Assembly: GCA_034509925.1 (NCBI GenBank)
Contig: CM067530.1
Coordinates: 4,728,501 to 4,792,500 of the forward strand
DNA from: Hirudinaria manillensis
Lineage: Eukaryota > Annelida > Clitellata > Hirudinida > Hirudinidae
Direction: 5' to 3'
Length of the DNA: 64,000 nt
This document shows, in pieces, positions 45,501 to 57,500 of the stretch. Positions within the stretch are counted from its first letter, which is position 1; every line of letters begins with the position of its first letter. Below the pieces are notes generated by a model. It ran no database searches and was not told the DNA's origin. It was given only the letters and a program-made list of their open reading frames with translations. The position numbers were made by a program, and so were the translations under genes.

Positions 45501-48500
45501 TGTTTGTAACATGCAAATGTTCTCTGAAAGTTCTTAACCAATTGCTTTGAAATTTTGACACAACATAGTGCTCGATTAGGGGAGTGTTTGTATATAGGTT
45601 TCATATGTATGCCACAATTGTATCATGTAAAAATACGATTTTTTCGAAAATCCGGCCATCTTGCCACGACGACGTCACGGCCTAATCCATGTAAATAAAC
45701 TTTAGCGAGACATTAAAAAGCTTAAACTATCGTAACCCTCACGCAAATTTGTGAAATTGTAAAAATAAACATATTTGAAAATTTCTTTCTTATAAAATTA
45801 ATAATCAGATTGAGCCACAGCAACGCGTGGCTGGGCACCACTAGTTTTAAATAGAAAGTCCATTGGCGGAATAGGGAATCCGCAGAGAAGTCTTTAAGAA
45901 TTTCAGTCCTGACTTCCTAAGGCCCTCTTGGGCTGGTCCGCACCCTATGATCAGTAGGGAAAATCTCAGGCTTTCTTTCCTATTCCTTTCTAACCAACGA
46001 GACAACCCCGCAAAATGAGACTTGGCTTATGATGATGCGATTAGAGTCTTTCATAACGAAGATGGTCAAAACTTTTTAATTAGAATAAAGTGATAATGAC
46101 GGGCTATTAATAGGAAAAAGGATACTAATAGTAATGATAGTATATTATCTTAGTAAGATAGTAGGCTTAAAAGTTTATTAATGGTGGGTCCCAAAGCGTG
46201 GTACTCATTTTGACAAGAACTGTTTTTAACAGAACTTCTCTCCTCAGATTTCAATAGAGCTGAATCTATTCAAAATCACGGAGGTGATGTGTGGATCAAA
46301 TGAAGCATGGTATGAGTGAGGCCATCAAGCAGCAATCAATATCAACTATGCCACACCTTTTCCCAACTGTTCATACTTGTCAACAGATGAAAATAACTCT
46401 GCATGCAGCTTAGGCAGGAACCAATGAAATGCCTACCAAGAAATTGGAGGTCCTCTGACTTCTGTTGCTAACACTTCAGAAAATCAGAGCAACCTGTATG
46501 AAAACTGTGCAATTTCTGATTCATTGCCTGTTCAGCAAGATCTTACTTTGAACCAAATAGATACTTCGGTGACATCTGTTGACAGCAATTTTATACAAAT
46601 TGCACTCCAGCAGCATTTTGAATGGCTGATAGAAATGTTCTGTGCCAGTAAGAGTTCCTTGGAAGCTGGTGCTCATTTTCTAAAGTGACTGGCAAGGGTG
46701 AAAACTCTACAGCAATTTTAAAATTTCATGTCAGTATTAATTCACTCATTCGTTAGCTGTCAGAAGAAAATGTCCAGCTCATATTCATAGCAAGGCGCAA
46801 AGAGGTCACGCCATTTGGTTCTACATTTCTCTTTGCAAGAAAAGACTTAGATCCTTGTCTGCTGTTGTACAAAGCAATAAGCCGAACGACAAGAGTCATG
46901 GCCAAGGCCATTAATATGAATGTAAAAAGTAAAGACTTTATAAGTGCTTCGTCTTATTTGACAGTGAACTATTACACTTATTATATTGTTGTAACCTAGG
47001 GGTCTGATGAATTAATTAACGTAAGGATATCTTTATTGGATTTAACTAATGGCAAATACGTCTGGACGATTTGGTCGATTGCTTGTCTCGATGGAACCGC
47101 TTAATGACTCGAATCGCTAGATACGACTTCGAAATAAAAGATTCTGAATATTAACTAAACTTAATTAATTAATTATTCAATTAATTAATTAATGTCAGGG
47201 ATCCAACATTGCCCCCTCCTTAAATCTGTTCGTCCCGAACAGGCTGTTCTGTTTCTCCGTGATATTTTGCTAATCGATTGCTGTGGACCACTTTCATTCT
47301 AGCCCTTGCTGACTTCTGTATGCGGTATACCACGTCGTTTATTTTCTTTATGATTCGGTATGGTCCTTCCCAATCTTTTTGTAACTTTGGCGACTTCCCT
47401 TTTTTTCTTTGGGGGTTGTATAGCCAGACTAGTTCATTTTCTTTAAAGCTTATATCATTGGCTTGCCTGTCGTATCTCGCTTTGGCTTGATCGCTATTAA
47501 CACTTATATTTTTCCGGGCAACCTGATGTGTGTCGGCAAGTGTATTTCTTAGGCTTGAAACGTAGTCACATGCCGACTTAGGTTCTTCTGCTCTTCCGAA
47601 CATCATATCGGCAGGAAGACGAATCTCCCTCCCGAATGTCATTTCGATGGACTGATTCCTGTCGTTTTATGCACGGCTGTCCGGTAGGCCATAAGGAAAA
47701 GTGGTAGGTATCGTCCCAGTCATCCTGCTGTTTCACTTACCATTTTTTGACAAATACTGTTCCATGGTCCTATTAAATCTCTCGACCATACCGTCCGATT
47801 GCGGATGTAATGCAGTGGTTCTTGTCTTATGGATTCCAAGGTTTTCGCATAGCTCTTGAATATTTTCGACTCGAAATTCCTACCTTGGTCCGAATGTAAC
47901 TCTAATGGCACCCCGAATCGACTAATCCATTATTTACGAGAGCATCAGCTACATTTTCCGCCTCCTGATTTGGCAGTGCAAACGCTTCAGTCCATTTGGT
48001 AAAGTAATCGCTGATCACTAATATGTACCGATTTCCCTTCTTTGATGCAGGGAATGGTCCGGCAATATCCAAAGCTATTCTTTCAAAAGGTACTCCCACA
48101 TTATAGGGTTGCATTAGACCTTTAGTCTTCTTTTGAGGTCCTTTACTGGTTGCGCAATTATTGCAATTTCTACACCACTCCTCTACGTCTTGTTTTGTAG
48201 TGCACCAGTAAAACCTCTCCCTCACTTCCTGATGGTTTTATTCACTCCCAGGTGTCCACCTGAAGTTCCGTTATGGAATTCTTGTAACACCTCAGAGACG
48301 CAAGATCTCGGAAGTACTATTTGAAGGTGATAGTCGGTGCCATCCTCTGTTTCCCACTTCCTATGTAGGAGTCCATTACTAATTCTCAAGGAATCCCACT
48401 GTGCCCAATAGGACTTAGTAACTTCTCCGTGCTCCGCTATCTGTTGCCAATCTGGTTTTCACCCCAGCCTCCATCCACTGTAGTATGGGTGCAAGTGCTT

Positions 48501-51500
48501 CGTCTCTTAATTGTAGATCTCGTAAACCCGCTTTCCGTCCAGGGTTCGGGAGCCGTGATACGAATTTGTCGACATTCTTCGGTTTCCTGTTTTTCTCTGC
48601 GTTGTTGCAGTGTCTGCAGTTAAGTGGACAAGGACGTCGTGATAGCGCATCAGCGTTGTTGTGTATTTTGACCTCTCCTGTGTTCAATATTGAACTGAAA
48701 ACCCTGTAGTTTTTCAATCCACCTCGCCCATCTTGACCTTCTGGGTTTTTAAAGTTTAGCAGCCACCTCAGGGAGGCGTGATCCGTTCTTAGCAAAACGG
48801 CTGGCCCAAAAGATATTTTCTGGAAATGTTTCATGGATTCTACTGCTGCTAATAATTCTCTCCGGGTCACGCAATAGTTCCTTTCCGCTTTAGACAGTGA
48901 ACGGCTATAAATGCTAGAAACTTTTTCTTCATTTTCAACTTGCTGGGAAAGAACTGCTCGCGATTCCACAGTTACTGGCATCTGTATCGAGGATAAAAGG
49001 TAATCCGGGAATAGGATATGCCAGGATCGGTGCCGTTGTCATAGCTTCTTTCAGATTATCAAATGCTTTTTCACAGCTGTCGTTCCAGATAAATGGTTTG
49101 CCTTTTACAGTAAGCTCATGAAGGCTTTTTGCGATGTTTGAAAAGTTGGCAATAAATCGTCTGTAATAGTACAAAGTCCTAAGAAGCTTTGAAGTTCCTG
49201 GATATTTTTGGGTACAGGCCAATTTTTACTACATCGACTTTATCTGGATCTGTACTAACACCTTCAGAAGACACGATATGGCCAAGGTATTTGACTTCTT
49301 TTTTAAAGAGTGAGCATTTCTTTGGACTCAGTTTCATGCCTGCCTCTCTAATCCTACTAAATACTTCTCGGAGGTTGTCTAAATGTTCTCCAAATGTTTT
49401 TTCCGACAACAATTATGTCATCCAAATATACTAGGCATACTTTCCAATTGAGTCCCCTTAGTATATGTTCCATTAATCTTTCAAACGTCGCTGGGGCATT
49501 GCATAGCCCGAACGGCATGACAGTGAATTGCCATAGCCTTCACCTGTCGAGAAAGCCGTTTTTTCTTTATCGTCAGGATGTAACTCCACTTGCCAGTAAC
49601 CACTTTTGAGATCTAATGTGGAAAAAATTTTTGATCCCGAGAGAGTGTCTAAAGTATCATCGATTCTAGGTAAGGGGTAGCTGTCCTTAAGTGTTATTTC
49701 GTTCAGCTTTCTATAGTCGACACAAAACGAAGTGATCCGTCTTTCTTCTTAACGAGTACCACCGGTGAGCTCCAGGGGCTATTTGACGGTTCAATAACCC
49801 CTTGGTCTTGCATTTCCTTTATCATTTCCTTGGCGTTTGCTCTTGTAGCTAAAGGAAGTGGACGGGGGTTTTGTCGAATGGGTTTAGCACCTGCCGTATT
49901 TATTTGATGTTGCACGAGGTTAGTCCTACCCAAAGGGCTGTCTTGTTCAGCCATTTATATCCTGAAATTCGCTAAGCAGATTTTCGCTTGTTTGATAATC
50001 TTCTTTTTGTAGAGTTTTGTCTAAATCTTTCAGGAGATTGTCCATTAATGGTTTTAGACATAGTATCCCTTTTGATATGCTTATTTCCACTTCCATCTAA
50101 TGTCAATATGCGTTTCCACGTTCCTGCAAAGTGCGATAGGTGTTCCTGCTTTGATCTGTTGTTCCTGGTCAGATAGATTCATTACCCTCAGTGGAACTCT
50201 GCCGGTGTTCAGCTTGACTAGTGCTCGTCCTATTAGTAGTCCTTGGCCAATGCCCGATTGATCTTCGACTGCTCCTATACCAAATTTTGTATAGTCGCCT
50301 TCTAGCCCGCCCCAAATTAAGCTTTCCGACTGTGCTGGGATGGTCTCGTTTTGTAATACTTTTACAAACGTGTCTTTGACTTCTGTACCTCCGTAGTGTA
50401 GAGGAATCGTCCATTGCTCCTTGTTGAAGGGTGCCGCCCTTCATGTCCATGGAAATTCCATAGCGTCGCATGAAATCCAATCCCAGTATACATTCGTCTG
50501 TTATATTGGCTACATAAATTCCTGTTCGAATGACTTGCCCTCCTAAATCCACTGTAATAGTTGTGGTTCCTTGAACTGGCACTATTTCTCCGGTGGCTGT
50601 TTTTAGCTTGTAGTTTGTTGGTCGTTACCTTACTGTTTTCTTGCCAACTTTGGTTGGACAATAGAAGTAGATGCCCCTGTGTCTATTACAAGATTATATT
50701 CTTTCCCTCCAATTTTCCCTTTAACCTCTAGTGATGATCCTTTTCCTAATGCTGTAACGTGAAAGACGAGTGGGGCATTTCGAGTTTGCTGAAACGATCT
50801 TTGCCTCTTAAATTAGTAGCTTCAGGTTTTTCTGATTTTATAGGGCTCTCTCCAGTACTGCTGATTTTTGGAGAAGGTCGTTCTACATTCTCGGGCCAAA
50901 TGGCCAGGCTTGTTGCACCTGAAGCACCTTGGTCTTCTATCCACTACCTGGAATCTTAAGTTTCTTTGGGGCTTGCTGAGGTCATTGATTTGTCGAGCCC
51001 ATTTTTGTAATCATCTCTCTGTCTTTGTCATTATCTTTATCTTTCTCCTTGCCTCTGTCTTCCTGAGCTTCAATTTTTCTTTACATTCAAGCTTTTTTGG
51101 ATTGAGGCTCTTGCCGCCTCCATGGAGATTGCAAACGCCAATGCTTCATGGCTGGCCTTTATTCCATGAATTTTTAGTGCCATTTTGGTTTCCGCATCCC
51201 TTATCCCATCAACGAAGGCGTCAGTTTATAATGTTTTCAATGAATCCGTTGACTGTCCTGGATGGCTAAGTATGCGAGCCTTCTGACGTCCAGCTTCTAA
51301 TTTCTTGGAGTGATTCGCCCTGTTTTTGCGTACGGTTTTTTAATTCGTTTTATGTACTTCCAGCATGTGGCCATTCCCAAATCTTCTTTCCATTGCTTCT
51401 GCTATTTTCTGAATAGGCTTTACAGTGGAGCATTGTTTGCAAAAGCTCGCTGCCCTTCCTCGCAGTACCATTATCAGTTCTGTTGCTTTTTCCTCTTCGG

Positions 51501-54500
51501 TCCACTTGTTACGTTCAGGCGGCAGTTTCAAACTGATGTCTGAACACTGCCCATGGCCCTTGTCCGTCGAATAATGGTGGTCTTGTCGTTTTCTCTCTTC
51601 CATATGTCTCTGTTTTCAATTCATTGTATTTTTTAACTTCTCTATTTCCCTCCTCTGCTCTTCTTTTAGTGCATCTAATTCTGCTTTAACCTTTCTCAGG
51701 TCGGCCATCTCCTTGGATGATCTGAGGTTGGCTACGTCCGTTTTTACCTCTTCCATGGATGTCTGGAATTTGGGCTGCATCAGTTCTTACCTCTTCCCGC
51801 AGAACATCCATGGATGTCTGAATTTGGCTACGTCTGTCTTTACCTGCTCCCGTAAAACATCCATGGCTACCTGGAAGTTGGCTATATCGGATTTCATATC
51901 CGAACCGCAATCATCAATGTCGCATTTCATATCCGACCGCAAATCATAAAAGTCGCATTAAATAACTGACCTCAAAGCAAACATATCGGATTTCATATCG
52001 GATTTCAAATCATTCATATCGGATTTCAAGACCGAATGGTTCAGATTCTTCTTCTCTTTTTTGGGATCCTCAAATTCGTACTCCGAGGGATCAAGATTAT
52101 TTTCCAAAAGCCATTTCTCGAGAGCCGTTCTTGTAGTTCGGTTTTTAGGCCATTTGCATCCAGGCCTCGACTCCTTAGTTCTCGTCTCAAATCGGGAACG
52201 CGCAACTCGTCCAGTATCTTAGGTCCCATTTCTGTCGTTAAAACTCGCTGTCTTTACCTCTAGTGAATCGATATCTCTTTACGACGCTAAATCCCACTCC
52301 TGACACCAATGTTGTAACCTAGGGGTCTGATGAATTAATTAACGTAAGGATATCTTTATTGGATTTAACTAATGGCAAATACGTCTGGACGATTTGGTCG
52401 ATTGCTTGTCTCGATGGAACCGCTTAATGACTCGAATCGCTAGATACGACTTCGAAATAAAAGATTCTGAATATTAACTAAACTTAATTAATTAATTATT
52501 CAATTAATTAATTAATGTCAGGGATCCAACAATATCAACAAATCTAGTTAAGTACTTCATTAATGGGTTATCCCACAAGTACATAATTTTCATGGTAATT
52601 TGTGGAATGCAGAAATAGTCTTGACATGTATTTTCAATAGAATTCGACCTAAAATTAATCTATAATCCAATGAATAAAATAAAAGCAGTTGATTTTGCTT
52701 AGTGTCTAGAATTTATTACAAACTTTTTAGTCAATATTGCAATACTACCGCAATGATGGTATCCGCCTTACCGAATGGCATTACTGCGTCCGCTTTCGTG
52801 ATTGACCTGGGGACAGTGCCTCATTCCTTCAATATCGGCTGCGATCAACCAGTCATTGGCATTTTCCAGGAGATCTTTCCTTGAAGGTTTCTTTCGTTGC
52901 TTTAATTATTACTTTGTCAGAACCTGATTTTTTTCGCCAAGGTTGTGTCGACCTTACACTAAGGCCTACTAGCAGCTTCACATGCCGAAGCTTCTGGATT
53001 TCTCCTCACGGTTTGAATTACCATGTCTTCTACCTTTCCCAATTTTTCTTAGGTTGTCACGAGAGGAAAGCTGGTCATAAAGGGATCTGATCATGCAATC
53101 TATTCGGAGCGGTGGCATGCTCCAGAACTCGTTCCATGAGATTAATGTCTGCGATGCTTGGTCTCAAGTTGTCCATGTTAGCATTGTATCTCTGCTTTTT
53201 GAGCCTAGTGTTTTCAATCTCTTGGATGATGAGCACCAATCTTTTGACAGCACTTGCTTATGACCACCTGGCTTAGTGATTCCATCCGATTTCATGTCGA
53301 TCGTATCTCTTTAAAAGTCAAGATTTTGTTCGACTTTCCGATATCGTCCTGGGCGTTGAATTTTCTTCCTGATCTGAGCAGCGACTCTAACCCCACTTAT
53401 GTGTCGTCCTTGGAATTGCTTAACATGTTCTGCGTTCTTAACTTGCTAACTTTGAACTTCTTTGCTGTGGTCCTGAGCACAAATTGTGAGATATCTCTTC
53501 GGTGGGCAATGCCGCCCCCCTTGAGCAAACCCGGTGCTCAACCCGGGAATCCATCTAGCATGTTCAAAATAGGCAACAGATTTCTGCTTCTGTTGCGGTA
53601 AACTGATAAAATTTATGCCTGTTGGCTTTCGCCAGTTGAATGAGTTGTGGTTCATTCCTCGCTGCGTTTGAAGCAAAAGAATGCAAGAACCGGTTCTTTC
53701 TTTATTTTTTTAATTAACATATCCGCAGTTAAACTTTTCCGTGACTCTCGTATTATCATCTTAAACTGACCGAGAGAACCAAGTCTTGATACTGGAAATG
53801 GCCTTCCATTTTGCTGCATGCATCAACCCAATTTGGTGTTTTTTTCCAAAAGTGTAAGTAACCATTTGTGCAGCTCACGATAATCACCCAGTATATGATG
53901 ATCATGCTGTTCGCAATGATTTCATGATCGATGTCTGACAGTTCAGCTCAGGCTGCATCATTGACGAAGGCAGTTTCATAACATTCCTTATTAGGGTTAT
54001 TATTATTGCATTTTCCATTTTCTTTTGTTTAAAGGGATAACCTGCCCATTGAGACATGTTTCCCAGGCAAAGTCTTGTACTTGGGAAAACTAGTACTTGT
54101 ACTCATGTCTTGAGTACTCGGACCTTCAGTATGATGTTCTGCAACCTAATCGTTTGCAATTCTCATTTGAACAGATATCTGAGGTCCTGCATTAGAAATT
54201 TGGATTTTACGTTTAAGTTATCTTATTTTGAATAACTTACCATTTTAATTATAACTTAGGGCTTATCAAGGCTTTTGAAGCACCAGGAAAGTATCCAAAT
54301 TGCAGTGGCAGCAGAAACGTTAAGGATAATATTTGTGACCTTCAGGGTCAGATAGCTGCTAATAAAAAGGTAACAAATGAAGCGTAAAAATGAATCATTT
54401 TCATAGGTGCTATAAATGCACAATGCCTTTATTGATATCATAGTAATATTTTAAAATAAACCCGTCAAAACCGTGTTGCATATGGAATACCAACATTTTC

Positions 54501-57500
54501 CTTACATAAATTTTATGTATAAACATTATATATAACAAATGAAGCGTAAAAATGAATCATTTTCATAGATGCTGTAAATGCACAATGCCTTTATTGATAT
54601 CATAGTAATATTTTAAAATAAACCCGTCAAAACCGTGTTGCATATGGAATACCAACATTTTCCTTACATAAATTTTATGTATAAACATTATATATTAAAT
54701 TAATAATTAAAATGCCTCTGTTGGACGCAATCGATCTTACAGGCGTCCTCGGGCGACTACAAAAGTGTACACAAACGAACATTGGACAACAATAAAAGGA
54801 CAAATTCTTAAATGCTTGCGGCCGGAAGAGACTCTTCAAAGACAGAAAGATATTTTTTATCTGGACAAGAAATGATTATGTTTTTTACAAAGAAATCCCT
54901 CCAGAATTTCATCTTTGGATTTGAACAAATTCCATTAATAATGATGTAGATGGCGAGAAAAGTTTTAGTTTCATCAAATAACCAAAAAATAAACCATTTC
55001 TGTTCGATTCTGATGAAGAATGTTTACATATGGCAGATAAAGAGGATTCTTTTCTGTTGAATTACGTCGACCCAGATAAAAACTACTATGAAAAAATAGT
55101 ACTGTTATGACCCGGGGTTCGCAATTAACTGATGGAAGGTTTAGACTTTTATTGAAGGTGTTCAGTTAACGTGACTGATCTTGAGATGGCTAGAAGTTAT
55201 GAACTTAGACTGAAGTTTGAAGCGCGCCCTAACTATTAGGCTCAGGGGTAGTCCTTATAATTAAAAAATTCTGAATATTAATCTGCTTAATTATGGAATT
55301 AATTAATCGCAATTTAACTAATTATTCTTTAGTTATCTAGGGCCAGGGTTACAACAGTACATTGTACACCAACCCTGCTTATTTTGAAAAGATACCGGAA
55401 TTACCCCGATAGGTGTTATTTCTTCAAACCAATTGCGGAGACTCATCGAGATACATGATGTTATTATTACAAACAGAACACGGAGGCCAAAGTAATTGCT
55501 GTGACTGAAACATGGTTGAGTCAAGACTCCGAATCAATTCCCGGTTATTTCTTTATATCAGTTGACGATCTGGAAAGAAAGGTGGTGGAGTTGGATTTTT
55601 TGTTCAGCAGGATTTTCACTTTTCGGCATCGTGAGTAGGCCTCCGAACAATAGCGTAAAAGTATTTCAGAAGAATTCCGGCTACTCGATAACATCACAAC
55701 ACCATTGCTATAATTATTGACGTTTTGAACAGCTTCCCATCTACTATTCATTGTGCGCCTCTTCCAGTGAGCTAGGGAGTCAGACCTCATACTCATGCAA
55801 ACTGTATAGTGATGAAAACAAGACAAAATTTATCATTGCATTAGAAGAACATTGGACGGATATATTATCTCATTGCAATGTAGGAGAGGCTACAGGTTCA
55901 CTAGTCAAGCTATCGAGCATACTTCTTTGAAATCTCATATCAATCGTAGTTAAATAGATATCCAGCATTGGTCTAATTTAGCTTATTCGACGCTACATTA
56001 CCTCAAAAATAGCTATTACATTTTATTACTCCTTCATATATCCATATATAAATTGTTCTAAAGACTAAATAGTCTGGGCATCAAATTACTCTGTTTACTT
56101 GCGTTCTTTAGTTATTCTTCTCATAAAGTGTACTTTGCTGTAGTTCTATTGTTCAAACCATGATGTTTCGCTATTTGAGTCAATGCAAAATTAGCAAAAC
56201 TGGGTGAAGAAATACGACCAAAAAATGTAAATCCATCTCATATTCTTCTGGCTGCTCCTCAAGATTTCCATTTGTCCACCACAAATATCTGACAAATTTC
56301 TTGCGCTCTCGAGATTAACCCTAAAGCATTTCAAAAATTTCCAAGTAGAACAAAAACAAGAAATTATTCATCTTATTATTCAAAAATTATTCAAAACAAG
56401 AAAGCTTCATCTGAGATTCATTTGGAGTATTCAATGTAGAAATATTCGAAATCTTTCGAGTTAAAGAGTTGATTGAATCAGAGATAAATCTTTTTAAAAT
56501 TGCTCACGCAGGTGGATTCAGTAAGGAATTGATGAGCCTGCCTGAAAGAGTTCAACAAGATTGTGTAAATTTGGTGTTTTCTTAGACAAAGATGAAATGA
56601 TCAGAATTGAAGGAAGATTAAAGGAATCAAACTTGTATGAAAGGTTAAAGTTTCCAATCGTTTTACTGAAACAAGGACCAATTACACAGATTACAGTGCG
56701 ATGATGCCATAAGAATTTATATGATGCAGGCAGAGGATTCACGCTAGATGAAATCAGGCAGAGGAAAATTAACATTTAAACGACAAACATAAATAATTAA
56801 TTAATTCAGGTTTAATAAAGACTTTGCTAAAATTCACTCCCAAACAATTCTAACCATGCATATAAATTGTTTACATAAATTTGTTTTCATCTAACACAAT
56901 CTTGATGTATACTGTTATAACTTCAGAATATCGAGATCAACACGGTTTATTAGGATCAACGCAATACGACACAGTACGACACAGTACGATACGAACACGA
57001 GCGGAATTAAAACGGAAAACTAGCGTGCCTCATCGCACGAGGTACACAAAACCAAAGATACGTATAATCCCACAACACCCCCCCCCCCCCCTAAACGATT
57101 AGGTATTTCTTCCTCTGGGGATCCATCTCCAGCCTTCTCGGAGGTCGGCGGTTCCTTGCGGATCTTTTCTTTGGTGTCCGAGGTTGCACTGGTGGAATGA
57201 CATGATCCACTTCGCACTCTGGAATTTCCTGTAGTTCCGGCGTGTGTGTGTTTTCTGCGGTTGTCTGGGATGTCCCACTTAGTGGCAGGAATGGCAAGTC
57301 AAATGCCTCACACATCACCTTCAGTGAATCATCCTGCGCACGCTTCCTGAGCTGGTTCGCATGGCGATGGAGCATTTTGCCGCTTGCCTCCACTAGGTAG
57401 ACTTAACGTCCCAGACTGCGCCTGATCCATCCCTGTATCCACTTCGGGTGACTTGGGTCCTTGTAGTCTCTTGCGAAGACTGCGTCTCCCTCGACGAACT

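Larger units (their letters stand above)
46987..52531 (-). mobile_element. Gypsy LTR retrotransposon (5.5 kb) with identical LTRs and SAP-domain gag
   Basis: LTRs 46987-47208 and 52310-52531 (222 bp each) are identical by eye. The 4-bp TSD is ATAT (46983-46986 and 52532-52535). The PBS abuts the 5' LTR and a purine tract (AAGGAGGGGGCAA on the minus strand) abuts the 3' LTR. The interior carries gag, protease, RT, RNase H and integrase in gypsy order, all on the minus strand, but in many frames. Insertion must be recent, yet the coding region is broken in at least six places. It is antisense to OPLAH. Confidence 0.95.

Noticed and set aside
47150..47195. TTAATTAA-rich tract as a possible replication origin or MITE
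   Set aside because: It is part of the 222-bp gypsy LTR and is repeated identically in the other LTR at 52485-52515.
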